A stretch of DNA of 64,000 nucleotides from Clonostachys chloroleuca (GCA_037952775.1 JBANAY010000003.1:23622001-23686000), one strand, 5' to 3'; counted from the stretch's first letter, positions 10,725-22,678 are shown. Numbers and translations are program-made. Notes: generated from the sequence alone by a model not told the origin.

Positions 10725-12965
10725 ATGTCAATTCTCTCCTATTTGCGCCAAGGCGGAGTAAACGTACATAAGAGAAAAGAGAATAAAGTTCAACAGCAAG
10801 TGAAGCTGCCACGGCCCGACAACTCAAAAGGCGGAGCAAACAACGATGTTGAAATTTCACACAAAGCGCCCGACATCCAGCGTTTCCTCGATTACACAGC
10901 AAGTTCCCACCTGAACAGCCAAGTCTCAGCAAGTAGCGACAAAAGACAATGTGATGCTTTCGCGAATGCGCCCATCTTCTCACTCGCAGCTCAAAATGCT
11001 GCCGAGGAACTTTCCTGTCGAATGTCCAACACTCAACTTATACCGCAGTACGGGCTAATCGGCACCCGCGAAGATGTTAATGAGCTGACGACCGCACCCG
11101 AAGACCAGCTTATCATGGCAAACATGAATGTTCCTTGGTCAGCCTTTATATGTGGCTCCCAAGGGGCTGGTAAGAGCCATACTCTCTCATGCCTGCTTGA
11201 AGCATGTCTGATCCAGAACAACCCTACAGGAACGTTGTCCCATCCCATGGCAGGCTTAGTGTTCCATTTCGACAAATTCACAAGTGGAAGCGCGACACAG
11301 ATTTGTGAAGCTGCGTATCTCTGCTCTGCAGGGATTCCTGTCAAGGTCCTTGTCGCCCCGTCCAACATCTGGCACATGGATCGCATGTATCGCGATCTCC
11401 CGGGTATCGCAGAAGAAAGATATCACCCTGAAGTGGCGCCATTGTACTTGGATGACTCGAAGCTCAGCATCTCAACTTTGCTAAAGCTGATGGCATTTGA
11501 CTCAACCGGTAGTGGTACACCGTTGTATATGGAAGTTGTGACCAGAATCATACGCGAGATCTCCATGGAAGGCCGCCACTTCACATACAGCTTGTTTAAA
11601 GACAGGCTATCAGCAACGAAACTCTTTCAGACGCAAGAGACGGCGCTCAATATGCGGCTCCAGTTACTCGATACATTTCTAACACCGGAGTTGACCCCCC
11701 ATTTGAGGAAACCAAGCGCCGCCGAACAGAATATATGGGATTTCCAACCTGGCACTCTGACAATCGTAGACCTTAGCGATCCTTTCCTATCATCTGGCGA
11801 TGCGTGCAGTTTGTTCTCTATATGCCTATCGATCTTCTTGGAGGAAAGATCCCACTGTAGTCGGGTTATAGCTTTAGATGAAGCTCACAAGGTACTGAGT
11901 AGCTAATCGTTATTTTGCCAGAAGGAAGGGAACTAACAATTGACGGCGTAGTTTCTGACACAATCTGGAGCAGCGAATGCGCTGACTGAGGATCTCACCT
12001 CGGTTATCAGACAACAGCGGCACATCAGCACGCGGGTTTTCACAGCCACCCAAGAACCAACACTCTCATCATCACTAATTGATCTCTCGAACGCGACATT
12101 TGTACATCGATTTTCGTCCCCTGCCTGGTTTCGTACCCTCAAAGGTCACCTGACTGGTGCCATGGGAAAGAGCGACAGTGCCTCGCCGCAGCAAGAGTCA
12201 GACGTTTTCCAGTCTATCACAGAGCTACAAACGGGAGAAGCACTGGTGTTTTGTCCTACGGCGCAGACTCGTGTCCTCAGTAAGAAGGGTACTGTAATAA
12301 ATCAATCACTCGGCTCGCGATTCATGCGAGTAATGATGAGGAGACGAGTCACCTTTGATGGAGGTGTTAGCCTCGTAGCAACTGCGAAATCGCACGCCAC
12401 ACGCCCTTCTCACCAAATCGAAGACAACAGAATCAAGATGCACAATCCTGCATCAAGAATCTCAGTAAAAGGAAAAGAAAATCCTTCCAACTCGAACACC
12501 CTGCCCCTGACGCAGCTTGACCGCCATGCTCAGGCAGAGAATGACATTCCAGATCGGAGCCTCCACGCAAGAAGCCCCCAATACAAGCGACCATCCTCCA
12601 AGCAAGTGGCAAGCCCAAGTATTTCGACAAGACAGAAGCCAGACCAAACGAAAGTTGTGACTAAAATCAAAGTCAAAGTCGAGAGCCGGAAGGAGATCAT
12701 CTCGCTGGCCTATTGCTATGCTGATAGACTTGCTGAGCAGAAGTCATGGGATCATACGACGCATCTCAATGAGTCTGAACGCCAGAGTCACCTCATGACA
12801 TTCAAGACAATGTTTGAACAACAACCCAAAGTTTGTAGTACCAGCGAGGTGAAGCAACTTTTTTTTTGTGCACTAGGGGCCAAACTGGTGAGGAACAAGC
12901 TTATTTTCGACACAAAACGGCCCAGGCTGATACACAGTATACAGGCAAACCTTAGGGTGACTTGA
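10725..12965 (+). CDS. P-loop NTPase resembling HerA/TraG-type ATPases
   Basis: Exons 10725-11891 and 11952-12965 (726 residues) with a 60-nt intron that has a CTAAC branch site. The ATG at 10725 is the first in frame. Walker A is GSQGAGKSHT at residues 144-153. Walker B is RVIALDEAHK at 380-389, immediately before the splice site. Exon 2 continues with a RQQRH segment and then TRVFTATQEPTLSSSLIDL, a sensor-like 'ATQ' stretch as found in HerA/VirD4/TraG-family DNA-pumping ATPases. The N-terminal 130 residues and the C-terminal 250 are hydrophilic and basic, with no membrane helix. In bacteria and archaea such ATPases move DNA or work with nucleases; the role of fungal members is unknown to me. 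No partner nuclease is seen beside it. Fold class well supported, function open. Confidence 0.75.
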
Positions 12966-13982
12966 ATAATTTCAAACGAAGCTACCCAACTGTCGTCGAG
13001 ACCAAGCAAGAAGGAGCGATCGTGGTCAGGGCCTATCGCGACGAGGGCTATGACCCTGGTTTTTAACCAGCACTGCTTATTCTGCAAAGCGCTGGGTATA
13101 TTTATTCTCAGCACTCAGTCTTATGTTGGGGCGAATTGCATATCGCCTTGAGAGATGGGCCGGTGTGAAAATGGAACAGTCATTCCATGCTGGAAACGAA
13201 GTTCCCCCATATTAAGTCGATGTTTGCGAAGGTTGCAAACGAGTTTACTGTCAGAAAACGAGATGGTTTTAGGTTCTGATATTGACTTGCTAAAGCTGGA
13301 AATAACTATATTCTAAAGGCTAGGTAGCATGTTGGGACCACCGTCCACGAGCCGATACGTAGCAAAGAATGACTCCTACGCGACCGTGAAATAGCAATGT
13401 GGCTATGTATCAATATTGAAGGAAAAGCTTCGTCATGGAAAAGCAAGTAAAATCAAGAGTTAGTCTTTGGTTGCGTTAGTCTCGGCAAAACTATTAGAAA
13501 TCCTCCCCTCCATCAGGCATGTGTTAGGTAAGCTAGGCAATTAGGAAAACAAATGGTGGGCAGCTCAACATGGGATTGAAATACAAGGGCTCGAGGAAGG
13601 CATAGAAGCATAATGATCTCAAAAATCATGTATGCTTGCTCGGTGTAGTCCAATGCTCACTGGCGAATACGCGGAGCTCCCTATACCAAACATACTCTAG
13701 CAAAGCATGTGAGCCTACAGGCCAGGGCAGCAAAGGTCCATGTTATGCCAACATAACCAGCTGTCTCCAAGACGAAAAGGCCCATCCGCGGTAGTCCTGA
13801 CACCATCCACTTGAGCATAGGGCAATTGGGACTACAGCTATGGTTGTCATGATGTCTCGCCAAGAGCCGATTAGAGTTCTCCAGCAAGTGTGCAAACTTT
13901 AATAAGGTGCTTCCCGTGTATTATAAAGTATATGCACAGTGCTCAAATGACCTTGAAAGGCACTTCTTGGTCCCACAGGACC
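12966..13982. other. Intergenic, no gene seen
   Basis: About 1 kb between convergent 3' ends (NTPase on plus, SAT4 protein on minus). No coding sequence recognised. Confidence 0.5.
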
Positions 13983-15189
13983 CTAGGAGCTATCGACTTC
14001 CCATTGCCGAGTGACAGTGATGGCGTTCCCGTTGTTCTGATCAGAATCGCCGCCGTGATCGCTACGTATAGTGGTGAGGGGAATGTCGTCCTCGAGGCGT
14101 CGGAAGTTATGGTCCCTTATATACTGGGCATTTTGACGCTCGCGGTTTCTGGAGATTTTTGTATCTATCGGCGTGCCTTGTGAGTCATGCGAGCTCCAAC
14201 TTGCTACGACATCCCCGAAGATGCGCTTCATGGCCGGCTGTATTGTCGGGAGACACGCGTTGACCACACCGAGGCAAGGCTCCAAGACGGAGTAGATCGA
14301 CACGTTGGTTGTCGCATATGTCACATCATCTAAATCCCATTGAGCGACTGATATGACGCGCAGCATTGAAATAATACATATTCTACTCCTCCGTTAGATT
14401 TCACAGTGAAGCGGTTTGGGCAGCCTCGACTTACATTCCTCCAAGACCGAACATTCCTGCGATGCTCAGCCGCTTCTGGAGCGACATTCGCAGTCCGAAT
14501 AGCATTGGAATTGGCAAACCGACGATGAATACATCAATAAGGAGGTTGGTAATAGCGGCACCAAGAAATGCGGCGGTCTGGTGTTCACAATTGCCACCGG
14601 GAATATTCTTATCCCAGTTGAACTCGACTGGAGTGCAGAGTGCAAATGTTTCCACAATCACACTTGCAAAATAACACAAAGTAACAGCAATAGCGACATA
14701 ACAAAGGTAGCAGAACCGCTTGACTGGGAACAGGATGGTGTACAGCGATATAATTGACAGTTTGACGCAGGTGTTCGCTGCCGCCCAAAGCAGCTGGCCC
14801 GGGACTATCAACTGGATGATGCTGGATATTAGTATTGGTAGAGATTAATGTCAAATGGAAACAGACCTTGAAATAGGTGTCTAGTATGCTGGGGTCAGTT
14901 GCCATGATATCTGCAACATGCACACCTGTTGCGCCGACGATTGCGTCTAAATTGTCATAACAAGTAAGCAACCTAATATACACGGGGATGTGGTCATCCT
15001 ACCTCCAAGATTGACACCTACGCCACCGAGAGCTAGTATAGTTGCTGCTATGACTGAATAATCATTGAACTTGAACCCCGTCTTCTTTATGAATCTTGAC
15101 CAGCATCGAAGAGCCAAAGCAAGTATAGACAGGAAGGCTGAAATTGACCCGATTACCGTCACCTTCAGAGCACCTGAAGAAAGTGACAT
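13983..15189 (-). CDS. SAT4-family (rhodopsin-domain) integral membrane protein
   Basis: 347 residues from four exons: 15189-15003, 14946-14867, 14811-14435 and 14382-13983. Introns are 56, 55 and 52 nt; the second uses a GTCTGT donor. The layout is seven membrane helices followed by a hydrophilic tail of about 100 residues. Helix 1 lies in MSLSSGALKVTVIGSISAF and onward. After helix 3 comes the family pattern CVKLSIISLYTILFP, and a later ITNLLIDVFIVGLPIPML segment is typical of the 'DxxixxlPxp' helix of the SAT4/Pth11-like group. The conserved region YSVLEPCLGVVNACLPTIQP precedes the tail. Such proteins are common in filamentous ascomycetes; most have no known ligand. No CFEM domain is present, which separates it from classical Pth11. 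Confidence 0.85.
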
Positions 15190-15960
15190 TTCAATGTACC
15201 CCAGGCAGCTCTGAATCTGTTAGCACGGTACGGAGTTGAACGATAGGACGATAAACGAAGAGGGGCTCCGCGGTTGCAGGATTCATAGGAGTCAGATATA
15301 GGAGCTGAGGCAAGCCCTTGAAAAAAAAATAGCTATAATGACGTGTTCACAAAGCCTTTAGCACTCGCTTAGTACGGCAGTTGATCGCCGTCGTAGGGCC
15401 CTTTCGAACTTTCCAGGATCAAAGGATTTGCTGTTAATTGCAAGGACCTACGGTAGGGTTGCAATGCGAGTTAATACTACCTGGGTTCCCCGGGGGAAGC
15501 CCCGAGGTGTGTAGCTACAAAGAGGGTGGAGGCGAGTGTAGCAATCGACCAGCCGTGCTTACTTCCTACAAATATTGTACCCTTATACAACTGATGTACA
15601 GCAAATGCCTAGGGGGCACTACTTGGTATCGAGGATCAGCCAGCCAAGACTACCGCTCATGTGCATCAAAGGCTAAATCGAAAGCTAGGAGAATTTTCAA
15701 ACTCTTCGTAAATGAACGACTATAAATATGAGATGACATGTGTGGCGGTGCTTTCAAATATTCCACCGTCCAAGAACAAATGAAAGGAACAGTCGGGGCT
15801 GATTCTTATCCAACAGCTTCAACATTTAGGTGGACCCACTGCCGAGCGATGAACTCTGTCTTACGGAAAGTGCCGAGCTCCCAGGCGCTGATATCAATGG
15901 TTTTGACCGATACAAACCACCAGAAATCTGGCAGCGATCGGGAGCTAGTACAACGAACAC
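15190..15960. other. Intergenic, no gene seen
   Basis: About 770 bases with only short unsupported ORFs. The left end is the promoter side of the SAT4 gene. Confidence 0.5.
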
Positions 15961-17829
15961 TCAAACTTCTCCATAATCGGCCTTGATCAAGTCTGCCGCC
16001 TTCTCCGCAATGGCATATACAGTAGACTGTAGGTTCCCTGTGGTAATGATCGGGATTACACTGGAGTCGACTATCCGAAGATTATTGATACCATGTACCT
16101 TGAGCCGAGTGTCTACGACGCCCCTCTTTCCCTCGGGGAGCATCGCACATGAGCCGGCGTAATGCCACATGGAGATTGCATTGGCTCGAATGTATTCTTT
16201 AGCGCTGTCCAGGTCGGTGAAATCCGAGGCTGGGTTCAGGAACTGCAGTGGCTGTTCTAGGAGCTTGCTGAAAGGCGATGAAGCTGCAAAGTTCCCCAGG
16301 TACCTCATTTGATGTGCAAATATTTCGATGTCGACTGGATGGGATAGATACTTTGGATCTATTACAGGATATTCAGAGGGCTGCTTAGATCTTATGTGGA
16401 CGCTGCCTGAAGAGAGTGGATGGGGAAGATAGGCGACCAGCGTGAGCCAAGTACCCGGAACGGGAGTTCGTCCAGCTTGACCAAGTGCAGAGAGAAAGAC
16501 CCCAGTTGGCTTTGTACGGTCGGTGAGAAGCTTTGAAAGAAAGCCGTGGAGATCCGCAGCGAGACTCTCATGGACATTCCCCGCTGTAGGTTGGTTCTCG
16601 TGCAGAAGCTTCTTCAGAGCTTCAGTGGTGTCTCGTGGAAGCTCCGCAGTAGTAGGCATATATGCGTACGTAGTCATGCCAGAAGATGCTAGTATACCTG
16701 TTTTGTGTGTTTTGTATTCCTCCGTTGCAGAGAAGAAGGCATCTGCCTCCTCTCTTGCAAGCGGGTCCATGGTGTCTAGCCCATCTATGGCCCGTACACC
16801 AATAGGGCAGACTACGTGGTCCTGCAGATTCTCCCCAACTCCAGGGAGTTCCTTGACCAGCTGTATGCCGTTGCTGCTGAGCACTCTGGCGTTGCCGACT
16901 CCTGACAGCTCCAGCAGTTTTGGAGACTGTAAAGCACCCGCGGCAAGAATGACTTCTTTCACGGCTGTGGCAGTATGAATCTCATCATTCTTCGCGCCTG
17001 TGGCACCATGGCTCAAGTCATTACCACGATATTGCACCCCAGTAGCTTTAATGGCTGAACCTTCCGTTTCGAAAATAATTCGCTCCACGACTACACGTGT
17101 AAGGACCTTAAGGTTGTTGCGGTGCGCGATGGGTCTGTAATAGGCGCTGGTTGCGTAACTCCTTTCTTTAGTCGAGCCGTCTACAGTTGCAAGGCAGCTA
17201 AAGGCGCCGGTAGGTTCGCGGAGCCAAGGATCTGGGGATACATAATGCCCCTGGGCCTCAAAGGTCCCTTTCCAGGCTTCATGAATAGGATGAAAAGGGT
17301 CTCCAGGCAGCGAAACCTGAATTGGACCGCGGGAACTCTGCTCCAAGGGTGATTGACCATAGGTCGTCTTGGTAGCTTCTGGAAACGTATGAGATTTTGA
17401 ATAATAAGCTTCAAGACCCTGCCAATTCCATCCCGGATTCCCAGAATCCTCCCAGGCATCAACAGCGTGTTTTCCCGGGGGAACGAACACCTGAGCATTG
17501 ATGGTGCTGGAGCCTCCAAGAGCGCGGCCTTGGTGTAGGTCAATCGTCCTTCCATTGAGTTGAGGCTTCACAGGCATGAGCATGGGAGATATTCAATGAC
17601 TCGGACATGATCAACTCACCTGAGGCTCCGACTTGAAGTCCCAATCGGAATCTGAATGAAACAAGCCGGCATAGAAAGCCGGAGTTTTGACGCGCGGGTC
17701 GTCAACGTGTTCCAAGCCGGCTTCTAGGATAAGCACGCGATGGGCCGGGTTCTCGGATAGGCGTGATGCCACCACAAGCCCTGCCGTGCCTCCACCAACG
17801 ATCACGAAGTCAAACGAGGCAGGGTTCAT
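15961..17829 (-). CDS. GMC-type FAD oxidoreductase
   Basis: 604 residues from two exons, 17829-17620 and 17565-15961, split by a 54-nt intron with a GTGAGT donor. The N-terminus has the Rossmann dinucleotide motif VGGGTAG (residues 11-17). The GMC signature 1 begins GRALGGSSTIN at 83-93, and a second signature region lies around AAGALQSPKLLELSGVG. The C-terminal domain has WHYAGSCAM and the ending DSSVIPIITTGNLQSTVYAI. The first catalytic His is in HYAGSC; the second catalytic position appears to be Asn (TTGNLQS). No signal peptide is visible, so it is probably intracellular. The family includes alcohol, glucose and choline oxidases or dehydrogenases and many tailoring enzymes. It sits next to wrecked UbiA and MFS genes on the same strand, which suggests it is a survivor of a decayed pathway. 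Confidence 0.88.
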
Positions 17830-18564
17830 TTTTCTCTAATTTTCGACCACTGAGCTGGACGCAAGTTGTAGAACAAGGTTTGGAGTCGTCAATTGATGCG
17901 ACGATAGTTCAAGTTGGAAATCTCAGAAGAGAAGAGAATTCTCGATTGTGTCAAGAACCGAGATGAGGAGGTTGCAAAATAGCATGACGAGAAGAAAAGA
18001 CAGCACACAACGGCATGACGCGTTTCTCCATAGCCTTCCTACGATCATGCGTAATGCTCCCACACCAGGGCCGTGTCCGTAGTCATAGGCGGCAGACATG
18101 GATGCACTGGCGAGGTGCCAATGGCCAAATTGATGTACTCAGCTTTGTCGGAACCAAAGTACCAACCTTTCCGCGGTGATCGTCTAGGATTATGAGCGTA
18201 GGCGATCAGTTGCAGAGCAATGCTTGCTACTGATGGAACACTTGCACATGCCAAGCCCGTGATGGTTGTGTCACAATCAACGCATCACACCTTGCCGAAC
18301 ATAATCTCCAAGGCTTGATGGAGGCGCCGTACAACCAAAACTTGGGGTCGCAAAATTGACCTGTTGGCCACACACAGCATAATGGTAAGCTGCAGGGTGA
18401 CAGGAATTGGCCCTTCTGTTCTGGCCAATCACTGCTCTGTTTTCGAAAGAATGCCAACAGTAAGACGTGCAATGCCACCAACAAATGCAACACCGGATGG
18501 ATTGTGTTCCATCGTCGTATCGGACTTCGCCAATGAGTACTGGCGGTGCGGATCAAGCCGCGAT
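17830..18564. other. Intergenic or unrecognised relic sequence
   Basis: About 735 bases between the GMC start and the UbiA relic. A minus-strand frame at 18254-18045 has a protein-like look but matches nothing I can name. The segment next to 17829 is the GMC promoter side. Confidence 0.4.
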
Positions 18565-19078
18565 TCAAACTCCAGCGAGGTACATGATTGATAACAGGTA
18601 GAGCACCATTGTCCAGAAGCACTACTACCTCCAGGTTTTGGCATCTTCTCTGCGGCTATCCAGTTTGGATAGCACCCTGGCCCCGACGATCCCACCCGAC
18701 GTTGCAGTAGTCACATAGCCGACCAACCCAGTTTGCCAGAAAAGCGGACACAGGACGGACTAAAAGGAACAAAACCTGCGATGGAACACCGTGAAATCCT
18801 GTCTCCTAGTACAAGCGGCACGGTTTTGCGCCCCCCAGTGCGATCGCCCACCGGTTCCTTCAGGTCCTAACTTGCATTGTAGTCAGGATAACACCGCTGA
18901 TGATTCCAGCCCATAGTATTCCGCTCCGGTTGATGCTTGTGCCACTTCTTGCTCCAATGGCGATCTCGAACGAGGCGCTACTGAACATGCCATAGGCGGC
19001 AGAGATGATCACATCTCTGATGACCTCGTTGCCACCGCGAAGATTGTTCTGCACCCAAGTAAGGATCAAGATGAACAC
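18565..19078 (-). pseudogene. Relic of a UbiA-family prenyltransferase / membrane terpene cyclase
   Basis: The C-terminal half of a UbiA-fold integral membrane enzyme can be read in three frames. First comes NNLRGGNEVIRDVIISAAYG running to LWAGIISGVILTTMQV. After a one-base loss near 18866 it continues DLKEPVGDRTGGRKTVPLVLGD, the second Asp-rich motif (D-x6-D) typical of fungal UbiA proteins. A further shift near 18750 gives PLFWQTGLVGYVTTATSGG, RREDAKTWR, then two TAG codons and FWTMVLYLLSIMYLAG to a stop at 18565. The N-terminal half with the first Asp motif is not recognisable upstream. UbiA proteins attach isoprenoid chains to aromatic acceptors or cyclise terpenes, so this points to a lost meroterpenoid or terpenoid step. 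Confidence 0.72.
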
Positions 19079-19116
19079 GCCTTACGTCTAAACTCTTAGA
19101 ATGTATCAATGATTAA

Positions 19117-19146
19117 TTCATGCTAATAACATTCATGCTAATAACA
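19117..19146. repeat. Two tandem copies of a 15-mer (TTCATGCTAATAACA)
   Basis: Perfect tandem duplication at 19117-19131 and 19132-19146, in the AT-rich gap between the UbiA and MFS relics. It may be a replication-slippage scar. Confidence 0.8.
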
Positions 19147-19419
19147 CTTTAATCATTCAATTTTTCAATTCGTTGAATCGTTGGAAGTTGGGTTTGTCCT
19201 CACCGTCAGCGGCAGTTGTGATGACAAATTTGCGGCAAACACAAACTCCACTCGCTCTTCTCAGCTCGGCCGTCGAAGAAACGCAGGGCTTCATCCTTCA
19301 TCAATACAGCAGTAAGGCGCGCCGTCCATGGTGCCGAAATACTCGAACTGCTTGATCATGGGATTGAATTCGGCTGATGAAGGCATGGGATCGTGCACCG
19401 CGCCTTTCTTTTGCGGTGA

Positions 19420-20108
19420 AACCCATCATGACGTATGACCAAGCTTGTAAGATGAGTATGTATGTCACAACAGCATTAGTATGAACGCAGATAAAGTCAA
19501 CGAGAAGTGAGGAAAGGTTAACATCTGAGAATGATCCATGCCAAATGGATGTCTGCACCCAAGTCTGCTTCTGGACCGCAACGGATGCCATAGTAACACT
19601 GGCAACTTCGGCAGACTGGTCATCTGACTTTGCCTTGGTGCTGTGTTGGCTTGGTTCGCTCATCTCTATCCCTTCCCCCAAACGTCTGGAATTTTCATGC
19701 AAATCGCGTTGATTCGAGCGGTGGAAAGTGGTGGAACGAAAAGGTAGTGCAGGGCAAGATGAATCACGTTGAAACCCGCTAGCAAGTGGTACAGCGTCCG
19801 CCATCCTGAAACATCCGTGATACGACCCGCCACAACCGAGGACAATGTTGAAGCACCGCTGAGCCAGAAGTTCGGCATAGCGGACCACAACCCTCGTTGA
19901 TGGACAAAAAACAAGTCACCAATTAGGACAAAGATTAGAGTTTCGTATGCCGCTAGTGCTAGATCCTGGATGATTCTTCCGGCACGCAAGGCCGCAAAGC
20001 TAGGTGCCGTCTGACAGACAATTGTTCCTGCGAGGTGAATGACAGACGAAGCGCCAAGTGTGAGACGCTTGCCGTACTTCACAGACACAAACCATCTCGG
20101 GGTTTCGT
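19420..20108 (-). pseudogene. Relic of an MFS transporter
   Basis: The 5' part reads VKYGKRLTLGASSVIHLAG, then LRAGRIIQDLALAAYETLIF, LFFVHQRGLWSAMPNFWLSGA and WRTLYHLLAGFNVIHLALHY: the GKR loop and helices 2-5 of a 'drug-type' fungal MFS protein. This frame ends at about 19666. A second frame carries the central loop, RDLHENSRRLGEGIE, then KQTWVQTSIWHGSFSDVNL and NAVVTYILILQAW, matching the loop and helix 7 of the same subfamily. Most of the C-terminal half is missing. Frameshifts and truncation mark it as non-functional. It is on the same strand as the UbiA relic and the GMC gene. Confidence 0.72.
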
Positions 20109-20366
20109 CCGAGATTCACGGAGACTAGTCCAAAAGTCTAGAGATAGGCTATTCCTTATCAATACTCGTGATACCACCCTCGCGAAATCCTTTTAATGGT
20201 CGATTGGTCGAGGACGACAGGGGTTAACGACACATCCGACTAACCGTTTCCGATTCCCGTCATATAACAGCTATCGCTCGATTTTCGACGGTAACAGACT
20301 AGAGCTACTATCCAATTTGAGAGGAAGTGGACAAGTCGCCTTTTCAGAAAGCAAACTTTGACTACA
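20109..20366. promoter_or_regulatory. Promoter side of the cupin gene
   Basis: About 260 bases between the MFS relic and the cupin start. Contains GGTCGATTGGTCGAGGACGAC and several CGA/TCG-rich stretches, but no site can be assigned. Confidence 0.3.
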
Positions 20367-21198
20367 ATGGCCCCGATTTTTGAAGAAATCTACCTTCCAT
20401 CAACACCAACTATCCCAAATAGTCCTCTCCCTGTCTTGATATACAGAGGCATCATACCATACGAAGATGATCGTGATGCGCTGGTTTCACTCCTAACTGG
20501 CAATCATTTCAGAGTCGACAGTTTTGCAGGTGCATTCCCCATGAAGCACTATCACTCAAACACTCATGAGTGTTACTGTTTTGTAAAGGGGTCAACAACC
20601 TATCTCTTGGGAAATGGGGACTCTGATGACAAGAACAGCTACGGACAGAGAGTAAAACTTTCCAAAGGAGATGTTATGATTCTACCGGTACGTGGTAGAT
20701 ACATGGAATTTATCTGTAATATGGATTGAGCTGGATTAACAGAGATTCATTCCAAAGGCTGGCACTGCCCACTGCAATCTGGATGCAACTGAAGACATGC
20801 AGTATTGCGCAGCTTATCCAAAAGAAAGCCCTCATTGGGATGTTAAATTGGGAAAAGAGGACGAGGAGCAGCGCAAAACAGACTTCTCTGCAGCAAGTGC
20901 AGTACAGATACCCATTTCGGACCCAATCTTTGTCCCGCACGGGCCGCTTATTCGAATATGGTGGATCAAGAAGGTGTCATCTGATGTCCAGAAGCTGACC
21001 CTTCAAGATAATTCCACCGAGAAAAGGAGTGATCGGCCATGGTTGAGATATAATGGTTTGGTCATGGTACATATTGCCCATGGCGCGGCCGATATGAATG
21101 ATCTCTCGCTGTTGGAAATGTGGACGAATTTGAATAGACGTTTTGATGGTCCTAAATCCTACATACCTCCGTCTATATCGATCAATTATTTTCGATAG
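20367..21198 (+). CDS. Cupin (RmlC-fold) protein, YjlB-like
   Basis: 258 residues from exons 20367-20687 and 20743-21198 with a 55-nt intron. The first cupin motif is KHYHSNTHECYCFVKGS (metal-binding His-His-Glu), followed by KLSKGDVMILP at the splice site and RFIPKAGTAHCNLDA with the second-motif His. The spacing and the 'PNSPLPVLIYRG' start resemble the YjlB/DUF-type single-domain cupins of bacteria and fungi, whose substrate is unknown. The frame is open to a TTG at 20358, but 20367 is the first ATG. The stop lies 13 bases from the stop of the convergent MFS transporter at 21212. Metal-dependent isomerase, dioxygenase or sensor roles are all possible. Confidence 0.8.
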
Positions 21199-21211
21199 AA
21201 ACAAAGGGCCC

Positions 21212-22678
21212 TTAGAATTTGGTGCTTGGCTGCCAGCCGACTGACATAACGCGAGCTGACACGTAACTGATCAAGGCCACTGCATAAGAACAACCCGCGA
21301 ATAGAATTAATGACATCCAGCCCACATAGTTGCCGCCCACTTCAATCAGAGCTCCTGCAATGGGGACACTAGTAAGGGTCCCGAAGCTGGCGGCCATAGT
21401 TGCGGTGGCAAAATACCGACCATAGTCTCTTGCATCGCAGAATTGACCGAGGCAGACAGGAAGCAAGCTCAGATTGCTCCCGCTTACAATTCCAAACAGT
21501 ACACTGAACGCAGTAAGGACCGACGGTGATCCATTGCAAGGGAGCCACAGTCCCAGCACAGTGATTGCGCAAAGTGCAATGGTAATGATAATAACATTGA
21601 ACCGACCAACTTTGTCGGCGACAAACCCAGGCAAAAATCTTCCGAGAGCCGAACCCGCATTGAGATAGACCAAGAACAGGGAGCTTTGGGATGCAGATAT
21701 ACCGTAAGCAACCCCGTAAGAGATGATGTAGGTGAGCGGCACAAAGAGGCCCCATTCCATGAAGAAGTAACCCAAGCAGGAAGCCGCGAAACGACGGTCA
21801 CGGAACACTGTGAGGTCAGGCCACAGAGTTACAGCTTGCGATTGGTCCGACTTGCTCATCTGGATGGATGGGCGACTTTTGATGAATAAATTAGCGGGAA
21901 CAGAGAGTCCGAGCAGGATAAATCCGAGAATCCGACAGCTCCATGCAAAACCGACGCCATTGGGGCCAAGAAGATGTCGAAGGAGGAGTGGAAACACAAT
22001 TCCACCAACACTACCTGCTGTAGCTGCGATACCAGTAGCCACACCTCGTCGAACGTTGAAGAAATGGGCAACAGCTCCAAAAGCAGGTGCGTTTAAGAGA
22101 GCACCACCGATCCCGCCGACTACGGAATACGACAAGATAATCTGAGTGTAGGCTAGAGGATAGTTAGCTTTACGTTTTGATCTATCGTTTATGGCAAATT
22201 AATCGAGAATTCAGTCCTTACTTTTGGATACACTCAAGAACATGAGACTCGCAACGGCGAGAACACACCCTACTGCAACAAGCAGTCTGGGCCCGTATCG
22301 ATCAAAGATTGGGCCAACCTGAACACCGACCAGGAAAACAAGAAAGAGGTATAAACTGAAAATCCAGCCAATCTTCGAATGACTATGATCTTTGAGTTGG
22401 TGCTCCTTGAAATATGACTCAAAGATAGCACTTGTGTTAATCAGGCCATAAACGGACACCAAGGCGCAAAAGGCACCGAATACGACAAGCCAGGCTGTCA
22501 AGCCGCCCTCAGGAAATGCTTCGCCTTCTTCATCTGTGCTCTGGTCCGTACCAATGATCCTTTTTTCTTGGAGTGCATGCGGCGGTTGCTCCTTGTTGTC
22601 ATCGTCAGAGATATTGTTGGATTTATCTTGATGGTTCTTTAGGCAGCTGTCCTCTGCATGATTTTGCAATACTGACAT
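21212..22678 (-). CDS. Monocarboxylate-type MFS transporter
   Basis: 465 residues from exons 22678-22222 and 22152-21212; the 69-nt intron has a GTAAGG donor and a CTAAC branch. A hydrophilic N-terminus of about 58 residues is followed by FPEGGLTAWLVVFGAFCA, the family-typical first-helix signature ('(D/E)GG..aW.vv.g.f'). Then come GPIFDRYGPR in loop 2-3, and later GSALGRFLPGFVADKVGRFN in the central part. This organisation matches the fungal MCT (SLC16-like) group, which carries monocarboxylates, riboflavin or small metabolites across the plasma membrane. It faces the aminotransferase divergently and converges with the cupin gene, so it could export or import a keto- or carboxylic acid made nearby; that is inference. 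Confidence 0.87.

Noticed and set aside
18045..18254. Minus-strand ORF near the GMC start, thought to be another relic
   Set aside because: I could not match it to UbiA, MFS or any other family, so it was left as unassigned sequence.
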